From: Paragordius varius
Taxonomy: Eukaryota; Nematomorpha
Assembly: GCA_964247055.1 (NCBI GenBank)
Contig: OZ176051.1
Span: 9,052,001-9,116,000 of the forward strand
Length of the DNA: 64,000 nucleotides
Reading direction: 5' to 3'
Shown in pieces: positions 35,471-49,087 of the stretch. The notes beneath the pieces are model-generated. The model made no database searches. It saw only the letters and a list, made by a program, of their open reading frames with translations, and was not told the DNA's origin. Made by a program: the position numbers and the translations under genes. Position 1 is the first letter of the stretch; every line of letters starts with the position of its first letter.

Positions 35471-36321
35471 TTATATAGAAAGCACAAAGCTTATGGATAT
35501 CGAAATGGTAAAGGCAATTAAAATACTGGAAAAAAAGTTTTTTTAATTTTTCTGCTATTAGTTAAAATGAAATGATCGCATTTTTATCACACAGCTCGAA
35601 TAATATAAATATGAATACAATGCCAAATATTTGTTAAATTTATCATAAAATGCAAAAAATTTATTGAAAAAGATTATATAATTTTTTAAAGATTCACAAG
35701 TTGGTCTTAAACTTAAATATAATAAACCTGATGTTATGCGGTAAAAAATTTATTATCTAAATCGATAATTTACCCAATATATCGCATTGAAAAATGATTG
35801 AGCCTTACATGAAAAAAGAAATTTATAATTTTCATCAAAGCGGAGGTAGTCTTTAATTTTTACAAAACATCCAGTATACAGATAAATATTTTCTTATACA
35901 TATTGATGCAGAATAAACATCAACTAAGGTTTTTGATTTAAAGAATTTTTCATCTGAAAATGGTGATTTATTCGCCATTTTGGCTTTTACGGCTTTTGGG
36001 GAATTTATATCAAAAAAAATTTATTTTTTTATTCAAGACTAAGATAATATTTTAAGGCCAAAGGTGTCGTAGAAAAATCTAGGGGGGTTGAAAAATAAAG
36101 ATACAAATTGAAGGTCAGGGAACTAAGGTGCAAATTATCAAGATTTGTCCCCAATATGGAAAATATTTAACGATTGCGGATACAAGGATTTTATTGATTA
36201 TGATTTTTATATAAAAATAAATTTTAAATTTTTATCTTGTTTTTTTGGGAGGCAAAGGGGGCGCAGGATTTTTTTTATTTTGGTGGGGTGTTGCAGTGGG
36301 AACCACTGTTGCCTATATATA
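35471..36321. other. AT-rich non-coding stretch
   Basis: No supported gene. Open frames of 67-104 codons near 36,145-36,478 overlap on both strands and run into the foldback element, so they are not credible genes. Confidence 0.4.
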
Positions 36322-37074
36322 CACTGTGTGAAAATAAGAGGGTTAATTTTTTTTGACAAAAATTTTTTTTCATGGATAGCTTATGATCAGCGAATTTATT
36401 TGCCGCAAAAATTTTTATTTGTTGACGACCTAATTTTTGAAATATTGAGATCCCTGTAACAAGTCTGTTTGAAGACAAATTAATATTTTTATTGCGATTG
36501 ATATCGATTGTTGGTTGATATTACACTACTTTTAAATCCTATTTTGCATAAATTATATACTTAATAATTCCCACTCATGCAAGATTCTAATAAACAGTAT
36601 AAATATTTTACACTCATAAACCAGATGACAAAAAAATGCAAAAAAAACAATTTTGGTTTTATTAAGATATGTAAGTTTTTTTACTGAATAAAATATAAAT
36701 GTTAAATTTTAATAGTGAGTTTACGTAGTAAATAATTAAAAAAAATTATTTTAATATTTGATTTAAAATATTTTGTCTTTTAAGTGTGTTAAAAGAAAAA
36801 CACCTTTGGGCTGATATTTTATAGAAACCCTAGCTATATGATTTTAGGCTATTTATATATCCTAAATATATCCTAAATGATAATAAACCATAATTCAAAT
36901 TTTATCATTATTTTTTAAATCATCCATAATTTTCACTTTTGCTCGATTTCAATTTCTCTCAATATTTCAAAAACTAAGTTGTCAACAAATAAAAATATTT
37001 GCGGCAAATGAATACGCTGGTCATAAGCTATCTCATGAAAAAAACAATTTTTGATTTAAATTTTTTTGCACATT
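36322..37074. mobile_element. foldback element C, internally deleted, TA target duplication
   Basis: Starts TA|CACTGTGTGAAAATAAGAG and ends TTTTTTTGCACATTG|TA. The left arm is cut to about 130 bp and then joins the loop region (GATTGTTGGTTGATATT); the right arm is nearly complete (TTTTTTTACTGAATAAAATA, AAACTAAGTTGTCAACAAAT, AGCTATCTCATGAAAA). The TA on both sides supports insertion at a TA dinucleotide. Confidence 0.88.
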
Positions 37075-37267
37075 GTACATATAGGGTGGAGTGAATAAAA
37101 AAAAGGAAACACTCTTTCCTTAGCTTTTTTAAGAGATTCCTTAATTTGGAGTGAATAAAAAGCTAAGGAAACTCTAAAAAAATTAACATTAGTTTTTTAA
37201 GGAAACACTTGTTTTCAAGTGAATAAAAAAAATTATTAAAGGAAACCCTACATATTTTTTAGGATGC

Positions 37268-37561
37268 TGTTATCTTTTAAGATGAGGGGATAATATAAGA
37301 AATGTGAAATGAACTGAATTTATTATTTGGTTTTTTTAGAGTTTATATAGTAAATTTAGTTGTACATAATTTGCATTATATCAATAAAATTTCAAGTAAC
37401 AAAGGTTATATTATTTACATATTACACAAAAAATATAGAAAATAATACAATTCAAATAAGGGTGAAAGTTATATAATATAATTAAGGTATGTATTTCACA
37501 TTTGCATGTAACACAGAAAAATATGATATAAAAATAATGTATCTTTCAAATTTGCATAACA
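37268..37561 (-). repeat. LTR of the TRIM-like element (3' in element sense)
   Basis: 294 bp, identical to 38,447-38,740. Confidence 0.93.
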
Positions 37562-38446
37562 TCACTTCCCCCTTACGAGAACCGGACCGGCTTCCGCCGA
37601 ATTCTCTCGGGGTAATTAACGACGCTCGTGCGGATTTTCATTGATATTGTCATTATTCCTATTGTTATTATTATCAATAATGTTACCATTAATATTAGTG
37701 TTATTGTATCATTACTATTGTTTGAGTGACCGGTGTCGTGGGTGTGTCGACGAATCTTAGTTTGAAAAATAACATCTCATGTTATGTGTGTCGACGTGTT
37801 TCATTTGATCTCTGCCTCACGCCAACCTAGACCATTTCTTTTAAACTGGTCCAGGCGCACTGAAATACTATCGGCGCTGTAAGGAATCTAACAGTGTCCT
37901 TTTGTAACTGACACATCCTCTTATTGTTGAAATCGTCGAGGTGTAGCTTTAACTCGGCCTGGGGAGGTAGGCGTCTTACCGATCAATCTTATTACAAGTT
38001 TGTCCGCGCCAATCTTACTTACCCATCCATCAATTGTTGAATGATGTGGGAGTCCTCCCCAGCCATTTGTTGATAATGATTTCAAAGTTGCTATAGATTA
38101 TTAGCCCGTTCGCTTTCAGTGCAATGGCGGTTGAACATTTTTTTGGCAGTTTGATCTACATTAGCGAAGTGGTTGGGTTTTCCGCATTTGCAATTGCGGT
38201 TCCAGGCGGGACATTTGATTGGCCCATGAACACTCCCATAACCCCTGCGCGAATGTGTCAGAGGTTGATTGTTGTGATCGAAAAATTATTACCATTGTTT
38301 GGACATGCTGGTAATATTGGCAATTGACATTGTCATGGTTGTGGAACTTTGGACTCTAACTCCCCATCCGAGTTTGGAACCCGGAGGTTCCACTGTTGTG
38401 TTAGATTAGTTGTTAGATTAGTTCGATACTCGTCTTGGCCACCAGT

Positions 38447-38740
38447 TGTTATCTTTTAAGATGAGGGGATAATATAAGAAATGTGAAATGAACTGAATTT
38501 ATTATTTGGTTTTTTTAGAGTTTATATAGTAAATTTAGTTGTACATAATTTGCATTATATCAATAAAATTTCAAGTAACAAAGGTTATATTATTTACATA
38601 TTACACAAAAAATATAGAAAATAATACAATTCAAATAAGGGTGAAAGTTATATAATATAATTAAGGTATGTATTTCACATTTGCATGTAACACAGAAAAA
38701 TATGATATAAAAATAATGTATCTTTCAAATTTGCATAACA
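38447..38740 (-). repeat. LTR of the TRIM-like element (5' in element sense)
   Basis: 294 bp, identical to 37,268-37,561, followed by the GATGC target duplication. Confidence 0.93.
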
Positions 38741-39801
38741 GATGCTAAATACCATCCTTAAATATTTATAAATTTTATTACAATCGATAATAGAGGATCA
38801 AACAATGCAATTAGAGCTTATACGTTTCGATATTAGATTCAATAAGTATAAATTTCAATTTTCAAAGTTATTTTTATTTTCTAGTATATTTGGAATACAG
38901 TGTAGAAATTAAATGTTTGCTCTACGATTTTAGATAAGAAACAAAAATATACAATATGCATGAGAATCAATTATCTGAAATAAAACGAATTCTACGATTT
39001 AATAATCAAACAATAAACTTTATGACAAAATACTTTTCCCTGATTTCGATGAAAGAAGAGGAGGAGCCCTGAGTCTGCGACAAAAATAAGAATTTTTTAA
39101 AGATTTCCCCCCCATCCCAGAACGGGCATCAAATTACTATTATAGTTTTTGGGGTGAATTTTTTAACAAATCTCATTTCTTATTGTATGCAAGCCTCAAA
39201 AATTTAAATTCAATCAGTTTCTTATAAGATTCTTGTCAAATGAAAATTTGTATAAAAACTATTATTTTATCATAAAAAAATGTATAAATAAACTTTAATC
39301 TATTTATTATTTATTATCATAAAATGTGAATTAGATTGCCATAATAATTTAGGAATTCTTCAGATTCTATGCGATTTTTTAGAATAAAGAATTTAGGAAA
39401 ATTTCCTCCGATTTCCGATTGACAACGTTTCCTGTAATATTTAAATCATATTTTTTTGAATGAAGTTTTCATATCTATCGCTTTTTATCTGATCTATCTC
39501 ATAATAATTCTTTGTTTCGGTCAACAAGTTTCGAAGATTTTTATAGGCTTCTTTTTCTTAATTACAACATACGGCACCATAGATTTATTTAAAACTATGG
39601 GATATCTAAAAAATTAAATAGGTTACTTTAGTAGAGTATCAATTTTCCTTAGTTATATTTATATCGGTTTTAGGCATAGTTTAAGGAAACTCGAGAGTCA
39701 ATCAGATGTGTTTTTTATATGAATTATAAGGAAACCCTTTCTTTGAAAAAGTGAGCATAGGAAACACTTAAAGGGTTTCCTTTTTTTTATTCACTCCACC
39801 C

Positions 39802-40926
39802 ATATATAATAACAAAAAAAATAACCGCAGCATGTTTTTTATTTATTTTGACGCCAAAGTGCGATTTTTTAACTGCAATTCTGGTAAGTCTTTTTAAATA
39901 TCTTAAATCGGTATTATTTTGTGTATTGGATTATGCTTAGGATATTGTTATCAAATAATGTTTAGTTGGCGCATTTTATTTATTGTATTTAATTGAATTC
40001 GACCTCAATAAAAATGCGAATATTTTATTATAAGTAAAAGCAAAAAATTAAAATTACTTTTTTAGCATTTCATCCGCATTAATTATTTTTATATTAATCC
40101 GGAAGCTTTTATTTAGCTAATGATTTATTTATAAGTATTTATTTTTAACCCCGATTTGTGCCGCAAAATATTTTAAATAATTAAAATGTTGATTTTTTAT
40201 TATTGACCTTGATAAAATACCCATTGTTGTGGGATGGTATATTCAACTTACAAGCCAATTTTATATGAGTTTTTTTTTATTTTTCATTTAAGGGGATGTT
40301 TATAGAAACTCCAATATACCATAATGAAATCCTAAAAATACTAATTTATCAAAATCGATGTTGTTTATGGCGAGTGACGCCATTGAACTAACAAAATAAC
40401 CAAGCGTTATTAATGGAAATAAGTGAAATAACTACTTTTCTCTTTAATGATTGTTTGATGAAATTTCTAACTTTTAGATTTCAATGAATTTAACAAATTA
40501 AATAACGTTTTGAAATATGCCTATTCCAAAATGAAATTAATATTTTTAAATACCGTTTTTTAGAAAATATATTATGGCTACTTTAAATCTTAAACTTATA
40601 CAAAAAGATTGGTAGCCGACAGAGTAAGAAATACTTAACAGAATGTACACCTATTTATGTGTTTAAAAATTATTGCATTTAATTATGTAACATAAATTTA
40701 TTGGAGCATAAAAGTATTTATTGTATTCACAGATACTTAAATAAATTAAAATATAATTGCATCAGTATTTATCGCATATTACTTTCGCTATCAAGTTTTC
40801 ATGAATCTCTTTAATAACAATAATATAGGAATCAATCATATTTTTATATGATATGGTACTAAGATTGATAGGTGAAATATAATTTCATAGCTATAAAATT
40901 ATATTTCAAAAGAGTATTAGAAAACC
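39802..40926. other. intergenic region downstream of DNAJC3
   Basis: AT-rich, no supported gene. It should contain the 3' untranslated region of DNAJC3, which is transcribed towards it. Confidence 0.4.
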
Positions 40927-43900
40927 CTATCCAAAATCAAATCTAAATTGAAAGCCTTGACCCTGGAAAGGGAATTGAAAGCCTTCCGTAGTATAAAATT
41001 CACCGCCTTGTTGAAAAAAGAATGGCATTCCACCACCTCCATGGTGAAATTGGGATTGTTCAGGTTTGTTGGGATCAACACCGCTATCATACAATTTTCG
41101 TTTTTCTAATTTAGACAAACAAACAAACAAAAAATAAAATGACGCATATATGCATAAAACATTTTAATAGCATGATACTCAAGATGTATTATTAAAAATA
41201 TCCTAAATGAATTCACGTTTTTAGTTCAAACACCTGGAATAGTGATTTCGATATAATTCCATATATATAATTATAGCCATGACCAAACATTTTCAAACAA
41301 TTTTATTAACCACTTTATGAACAACAACATTAATTTGAAATTCATTACAATAAAATACCTGGGTCAGTGAGAACATCTTTTGCCTCAGCGATTTCTTGAA
41401 AATCTTTTTCTGCTTTTTTAGGATCGCCTTTTGTATGATCGGGATGATATTTTCGGGCTTTTTTCCGATACGCTCTATCTATTTCCTTTTTGGTAGCGCT
41501 TCTAAAACATTGGCGTTAAAAAATGTTTAATTACGTATATATTTTATTAATTCCGGATTTACTTCCCTACAATTTTTACAAAAACCGTTGTATATAAAAT
41601 AGTTTTTGCTTTTAATTAAAAAATTAATTCCATAAGATAAAATTATAAACAGTTCACCAATTATTTGGATATAATTTAATTAAATAATTATACATTCATT
41701 TGAATATGTGAAACAAAATATAATTTGTCATTTAAATTAATAAATCCCAAGACCTATATAATATATAATATATAAAAAATTGGTAAATATAGAAAATCAA
41801 AAATAATTATCTAATGCATTAATTAATTCTGCTAAAAAAAATAGGTTTGATATTAAACTCAAAGTATCCAAGTGTAAAATAATTAATAATACATATTGGT
41901 AATAAAAATGAAATCAAAATTAATTTTTGAAAATTAATATTATATTCTTCTTACTTAGAAACCCCCAAAATTTTGTAATAATCTTTGAGTTTTGAGCGTT
42001 TGTGTGCATTCTTTATTTTATTTAAACCTTCATCAGCTCTTGGTTCATGTGGATCAATTTGTTTAACTTTTTCATAATCGCTTTTTGCTAAATGTCATAT
42101 GAAAAAAACTGTAAAAATTCAAAATACGATAAAACATTGTTTAAAACAAAGTGATATTATATAAAATCTCTAAAAAAGTTATTTGATCGGAGTACAACAA
42201 AAAGGCAAGGCGGGTAAAACTTTAAATTAATTTGGCATCTTTGATTTGCAAATTTAAATAGGATGTAAGTTGATATAATTGCATATTTAAATATTTTACA
42301 ATTAATTAGCACCTATTATATGAATCATCCTAAATATGATCACTGACTTCTGGTATATATTTTTACGTGCAATAAAAGCTAAATAATAATTTTAAAGTCG
42401 AAACATTAATATTTTAATTTTTAAACCGTTATCAATTGCAAAAATAGTATTCTTACCCTTTTCAACATCATCAGAATCTAAATAGAGTTGAGCACGAACT
42501 AATAGAGTTTCAATATCGTTTGGATTAAGTTGGATACATTTGCTACATTTGTCAAGTGCTTCGGGATTATTATCCTTTATAAATTTTATGTACAAATTAA
42601 TAAAATATCATTTTAAAAAATAAGATATAGAAAAATGCAAGAACGAATTGGTATTCTTGGACTTTCGTGTAAAACATTATTATATTTATAAGATATTATA
42701 AAAGTATTTGTAAATGGAAATAAATATAAAAGATAATTTATTAAAGCATTTGCTATTAATTATAATATAAAGGAAAGGGTCGAAACATTTTCAAGAGGGA
42801 TACATTATATTTTTAAATGAGTTAGTAAAATCTCAGATTAAATAATATCTATCAATAAAATGCACTTGCTAAATTTTACAACTCGCAATTGTAATATATG
42901 CCATTGTACGGTTTTAATCAAATCCGTATATGTTAGATAATTAAATAAAAAAAGTTTTGAGATATATTAAGCAAATATTGAGAGGTATATCTTTAGTAGT
43001 GTGATATCAAAATGCAGTTGTTATTTTATCGAATAAATTGAATGTAAAATTCTTATTTTTAATTAAAAAAGTGTCATCTTACTTTTGCCATACATAAACA
43101 TTCCTTTTGCATGATTTGTGATTCCATATTCTGTAAAATGTGGGATTCCTTAGATGCTAAGGCATTACGTAATTTTGTTAGGGATTTAGTACATTCCTTG
43201 TACTCACCGGCCTCAAAATGTTGATCGGCTTTAACCAAAAAGCTTGATAACTTTTTCAGCGTTCGATAAAGGGGGAAACATAATTTGCTATCGGGATCTG
43301 ATATAAGGCATTTACGTATTTCTCTGTTTGATTCACACAAAGAAGAATTTGTGAAAAAGCAATACAATAAAAATAAAAATAGGGGAATCTTCTGTTAATG
43401 ATCGTCCTTCGAATTTTCATACAAAAATAATGTTAATAAACTAAAGAACACATGCTAATCACCATGCACTCTTCTGATCTAGATATTATAGTTTAGGATT
43501 GTTTTCATAAAAGCGCTCATGAGGAGTGAAAATAACAAAGTAATTAGATTAATTGGAGGTAAAAAACCGATTAAATTATCTTAAAACAATGTCATGTCAT
43601 GATGCGGATATTTAGCCATATATCTTTATTCTCAATCAGTAAATGAAAGAGACTGTCCACTCAATGTTTGCAAAAAGTTGACAAAAGTTAATGAATATTA
43701 ACATACATAAGAGCTTCATCCAATTTGCCCATTTGAAAGAGTGTATCACTAGCTTTGTAAATGTATTTCGTATCAGATGGCAACAAATTAGATATCGTAA
43801 TATATTCCGTGACGGCATCTTTGTGGTAACCAAGGTGGGCCAAACATTCCCCCTTTATTTCATGCAATTTAACGCAATCCGGACTAGACTATAGCATAAA

Positions 43901-46504
43901 TATATATGGAATTATAAATAAATAAAATGGTGCTAAAAGAAGTTTAGTATTATAAAATGGATAAAAATACACAAATAATAATAAATGTCACAAAATTATT
44001 TTTTCTTATTTCCTAGAATATATCTATAAATCAACTAATAAATCATTGTTTGAAAAAAAGATTATCTTAACACACACAAGGAGGGGTTAATCTTTATGGA
44101 AAAAAAAATAATTAAAATTGAGACAAACTTTATCAAGCGTAGATCGTACGATACCCAAAATGGTGTGGCAATTATGATGGCCCTCGTGAAACAAAGTGTC
44201 CACATGTTGATAATCTTCTTTTAGCTCTTCAATCATTACAAGGGCTGAGTTGGCATCTTCGTCACGCGGTGATTGTTGCAACTATAATAAATTTTTATTC
44301 AAAATTATCATTTATAAGAAATGGTTTCATAAATGATGAAATTTTATAATTAGACTAATAATGTAACAAATTTTCTTATTAATAACTAAAACAAAAACAG
44401 CAAAATATTTTATGATTGTGGTAAAATAGATGTGCTACATGTGCAATGCAAACATTCAGGTGATATATCCTTAATCATATGGTAGTAAAAAAAAGTAAAA
44501 AATATAATGTTATATATTCATTGTTTATATATTATAATTTTACGGATTAAAATATTAGCAATTTCAGCCATTTGCAGATAATAAAAAATTTCAGATTTAC
44601 ATAATGTTTTATCAAGATTATGTGACCATATACTGATAATTAAATTATTTATATAATTAATAGAAAATATAATTTCAAATAATTTTGTATATGATAGTAA
44701 TTGATATTATTTAAATTTGATTCTATACCCTATATATTTTATAAAAAATTTTAAGTATCGAAAAAATGTGGTTGAGACCAATAAAAAATATAGAAAAATA
44801 AGTGTTACTTACAATTCTTTCATAATCAATATGAGCCTTATCGAAATCGCCTATTTTCACATAAATTTCGGCACGTTTCCTTAAAGCCTAAATAATATCA
44901 AAAATAAAATAATATGTGTAAAAATAATGATAATCATCAGCGCTTGAATAATTTTAAAATATACCTACTATCTTAAACTAATTGATTTTCATATACATAT
45001 GGAAAACATTAATAATATCAAATTATAAACCAAACATGCATTTTAAATTAAAACCGGCAAAAAAATTATTTTGTAGCATTTAAAAATTAAATATCACACT
45101 TTATTAAAATTAAAAGTCAATATAATGAAAAATAGGAGAAAAAAAATTCGACTATTAAATGATAAGTTTTATAAAAAAACTAAAAGACTGAATCATCGAT
45201 GTTCGATAACGGAAAATAGTAAGCAAAAATTGGAAATTCGGACATACAGTCCGATTTCGACATTATATGGAATTGATAGCGTTTTTAATAATCAAAATGC
45301 GTTGCTTTGCATCAGGAATCAATAGCGGCAATAAACTTAGGTTTTCAAAACAAAATTGAACATAGGTATCAAATAGATGGAATTTTAAGAATTGAAAATA
45401 CATAGGAAAATATTTCGCCTTAATACTCCATGATCTTTTCACTTTTACGAGATATAATATTGGGGTAGTTAAATATCCCAGAGCTCAATTTTGTAAATAC
45501 ACTACTATTATGAATGTTTATTGGGTTAAAATCAAACATTTTCTTTATAAAAAAAATATTCTTTGCAGTTTTGTAACTTCGGGTCTTTAAAATTGGGACG
45601 GCAACTCGATTGAACTTAACATCTGATTTTAAAATATATAAAGTATTTTTGCTCGTACAATGGAACCTAAAGGCTTGTTAAGGATTTACATTTTCTTACC
45701 ATAATTTACATTTCTTTGTCTTTATTAAAGTAAAAAGCGACCAAAAAGTATAGAAAGATATTTTGCAATTTACCATTTTATAAAAAAATATTTTTTGTAT
45801 TATGCGCCTAAAAGCTAATGAAAGCCAAGTTTCGACCTATTACCTCAGTTATTTTTGAAGATATTCAAATTTCAAATCGGTCTGGTATAAAACTACTCCA
45901 AAAAATGAAGTGTTAATAAAACACACCTTGGCTACATAAACATATATGTAATCATAAACTATAAATATAAATATTTTCTCAACAATAATGATTCAAATAT
46001 TTGGTGTTTCGATATAAGAATAAAAACTGCTTTAGCAAATTTTAAAAACAAAAATATTATATAAAGTAGATTAACTCTTTTTGACAAAACTTGTGTTACT
46101 TTTAACTATGACTCCTTTAATGGTACATTACAAAACGCAAAATACAATGAACTCTGTGGAATATAAAATAAAAAAATTTTAAAGGTACTTGAATAGAATT
46201 GGGTGAAAGTCTTAAAACTGTGTCAAAATCTTTTAAAGCCATATTTGGATTATTCATAGCCAAATAACAGGTAGCCCGAGAAAAGAATACTGATGCATCG
46301 TTTTGTGCAGTGCCTAAAAAATATATTAACTAATTAAGCAAATGTTTTATATATATACAGAGATTTATGCGTATATATATTCAAAAAATACTAAAAAACC
46401 TGCAATTCGGTGAAATATCTCGAGAGCATCATGCAACTTACCAGCTCCCATTAGCTGCCTAGCTTTGGCTAAATCAGCTTGAGATGTAGCTTGGCACTTA
46501 AATT
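40927..46504 (-). CDS. DNAJC3: DNAJC3 / P58IPK ER co-chaperone (5' partial, 10 exons)
   Basis: Minus-strand exons are 46,504-46,400, 46,313-46,189, 44,887-44,813, 44,281-44,129, 43,888-43,707, 43,323-43,083, 42,574-42,457, 42,087-41,955, 41,501-41,359 and 41,105-40,927. All borders are GT-AG and all phases agree, giving about 452 residues. The N-terminal two thirds are TPR repeats (for example [54 protein letters not shown]). The last third is a J domain, [20 protein letters not shown] with HPD in the exon at 41.4 kb, then a Gly/Phe/Gln-rich tail ending FRFDFG. DNAJC3 in the ER lumen binds misfolded proteins through its TPRs and passes them to BiP. The family normally starts with a signal peptide; that exon must lie upstream of 46,504 (phase 1) and was not found. 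No KDEL-type tail is present, as in other DNAJC3 proteins. Confidence 0.95.
44888..46188. other. 1.3-kb intron of DNAJC3
   Basis: The longest intron of the gene. A plus-strand 66-codon frame at 45,125 has no family features. No element with defined ends was seen. Confidence 0.5.
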
Positions 46505-46929
46505 CTAAATATTATAAAAATATATATTACGCAATATTTGTATGTAAAACGCAATAAACAAAAGAGTTGATGTTGATGATAATATGCCATATATTTCATG
46601 GTGATATTGTGCAATAGAAAAAATTAAATTTCCAATCATGCCCAAAATCAATTCACCAGCAGAAGCACTTTTATATAATAGGCTGACGAGGTTAAATCTG
46701 ATTAGTCATACACATATTAAAAGTGAATGAACATATTTACACAATATTTCTTAATAAGTAAAAATATTGTAAAAGACAGTATTTAACCAAAAATTTGGAT
46801 AAATAAATATTTAAGCAGGATAATGTTTTATTGCAGATTTATTATAGATAGTATTATAGGTCTCTGCACGAATTGTTTCAATATCATATTTACCTCAAAG
46901 AATCAGGCTGAAGATTTTATTAACACTTG

Positions 46930-47870
46930 GGTACAACACATTCATTTTACTCCTTCGATTTATAATTGGGGTAGTTGGATCCAGGCCTGTTTAAAATTAT
47001 AAAAACTTGCGATGAATTAAAATCTTGGCAAAAAATTGCATATTTATTACATAATAAACCGTAATATATAAAAAATTTTATTAAAAAATACTTGATACTA
47101 CTTATTTTTAAAAACCTCAAGGTAAAAATTTTGTCAACGTGACTGTGTGCCCTAGTTAAATTTAAAAATCATGCAAAATAAACCATTTTTTTCTATCAAT
47201 GTTAAATAATTAACACTTCAATTCAAATTGGTGTATCCAAATACCCCAGACTAAATTTAAATTAATTTTAAAAACTACTGAAGGAAACGGTCCCAATTTA
47301 ATATGCTTCTATCCTAATATAAACTATATAAATATGCCAAAATATCTTGATAAAATTTTGTTTTGAAAAAAAAAGTTCCATCTCAAATTACTTCGACGCC
47401 ATTTTTATTTTACAAATTTTTTGCAAAATATCGTCTTCCTTTAATTTTATGGGTAAAACTTAAGCTAATTTTTTATATAAATTACATTTAACATTGATAG
47501 GAATAGAAAAAGCGGTTTATTTTGTATTATTTTAAAATTTTGCAATTTGACACATGTCACGTTGACCAAATGTTAACCTATCGGTTTTAGCTTAAAATAG
47601 GTAATATCAAGTATTTACTTTTTTATATATTTTGGTTTTTTAATGTTATATAAGTGCACATTGCCATGGTTTCGATTCCCTCCATACTTTTCAGGTATTT
47701 GATATTAAACAGGCCTGTGGTATCCAACACCCCAATTAGAATCGAAGGAGTAAAAAGAGTGTGTTGCATCCAAGTGTTAAAATAAAAAATAGCTTTCATT
47801 TTAGCTTCAATATCAAATAAATAAATATTTTGCAAAAATCTTGTAAAATAAAAATGGCGTCGAAGTAGTT
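46930..47870. repeat. imperfect inverted repeat (foldback family F), copy 1
   Basis: 46,930-47,160 (AACACTTGGGTACAACACAT, CTCCTTCGATT, AATTGGGGTAGTTGGATCCA, GGCCTGTTTA, then TGTCAACGTGAC) is the reverse complement of 47,560-47,785. A second arm pair, TACTTCGACGCCATTTTTAT near 47,390 and its reverse near 47,850, lies inside and beyond it. Relatives occur at 52.1-52.4, 60.0-60.25 and 63.6-63.96 kb. No coding capacity. Confidence 0.7.
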
Positions 47871-49077
47871 GATATGGAAAATTTTTTCCGAAACCAAATT
47901 TTATTAAAAATTTCAGCTTATTTGTATGATTTTTAAGATGGAAACATAAATTTAAATTGGTACCATTTCGTTCAGTAATTTTTTAAAAATATAAATTTAA
48001 ATATAGTGTTAGGTATTTAGATACCCCAATTTGTAAGTTTTAAATGCTATCTAATAACTATTGAATTCATAGGTACTTAAACCCCATTAAGGACATTCTA
48101 AGAGCTGGCAAATTTTTTTAGTCAAAAAACAATATATAAAAAATTAGATTTTGAAATTTGGCATATTAAATTTTTACATTCCTATTCTATTTATTATAAC
48201 GTCCAGTGTTTATCCAATTTATATGACCCAGTCTTGGTTGTTACAAAACAATATAATTTTCTTTCTTCCACATCTTTAAAAGGAATTTATTCGAAATATA
48301 ATTTAAAAGGCGCCTTTATAATTTTTGCATGCTTAAATCGATTATTATATATAGATAGCAAGACGAAACGATAGACCGCGGTCGACTTTACCGCTAAATT
48401 TTAAAACGTGACCGCCTGAATTTTTTAAAATATACATATAATTTATTTTTTGGAATTTTTTTAATTTTGTGTTAGAAAAATTTACTTGTTACAAAAATTT
48501 AACTACCTTAATTATTTTTTTATTAATATATTTTTTAATAAATGTAAATCGAAATAATTTTGTCCTTAGCAATTATTTTAATTTAGAAAAAAACAGAATC
48601 AGATATCGTTAAAATTTACACTATATTATAATTTAAAATTAAAGTCAGTATATATATATATATTGTAGAGATGAATGTTGTATGATATGAAACTCTACAA
48701 GCAAAGATATTTTTCTACGCTTCACATAACTATCAAAAATACAATTCAGATATTTGCAAATTAAAAAAAGCTATTTAAGGAAAAACTAAATGCTCAGAAA
48801 CATTGCATTTAATACAGCAAATATCAAGAAAATTCCATAATTGCAACTTAGCGAATACCCAAAATCTAAAACAAAGCTTTACAAGGCGGAATTTTGGAAT
48901 CGATAAAAAACTTATCCCTATCTAGAAGCACAATTATGCGGAGAGGTTATGATCTAAATCAGAAATACCAAAGTTTTACATGAAAATATTAAATCTTATA
49001 TATTTTTTAGGCTTCAAATTGAGGAGTCTACTGATTATTTTGGAATCCCTAATTATGGATTTTTATTGGCATGATCC
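47871..49077. other. AT-rich non-coding stretch
   Basis: Nothing supported beyond faint relatives of repeat family F near 48,010 (GATACCCCAATTTGTAAG). Confidence 0.35.
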
Positions 49078-49087
49078 ATGATATGCT

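Larger units (their letters stand above)
37268..38740 (-). mobile_element. small non-autonomous LTR element (TRIM-like), 1.47 kb
   Basis: Two 294-bp LTRs (37,268-37,561 and 38,447-38,740) read identical base for base and start TGTTATC / end CATAACA. The element is flanked by the 5-bp duplication GATGC (37,263-37,267 and 38,741-38,745). On the minus strand a purine tract AAGGGGGAAGTGA directly precedes the 3' LTR, and a TGGTGGCCAAGACG stretch lies two bases from the 5' LTR as a candidate primer-binding site, so transcription would run minus. The 885-bp interior is GC-richer and holds a zinc-knuckle-like CGKPNHFA remnant but no pol. It is a deletion derivative that must borrow proteins. The identical LTRs imply a very recent insertion. 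Confidence 0.93.
37084..39801. mobile_element. 2.7-kb TIR element (1.24 kb without its LTR insert)
   Basis: Left end GGGTGGAGTGAATAAAAAAA followed by AGGAAAC, and right end the reverse complement, identical over about 27 bp. Flanks read ATATA on both sides. Shorter copies of GGAGTGAATAAAA and AAGGAAAC repeat just inside the left end. The interior left after removing the LTR insertion (37,268-38,740) is AT-rich and shows no transposase, so this is a non-autonomous element of unknown superfamily. The 2- to 5-base palindromic target makes its size uncertain. Confidence 0.85.

Noticed and set aside
36145-36478. Overlapping frames of 104 and 67 codons on opposite strands
   Set aside because: Both run into the terminal part of foldback element C.
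46597-46599. ATG in good context as start of DNAJC3
   Set aside because: It would need a 47-bp intron with a weak donor and gives a histidine/glutamine-rich leader, not a signal peptide.
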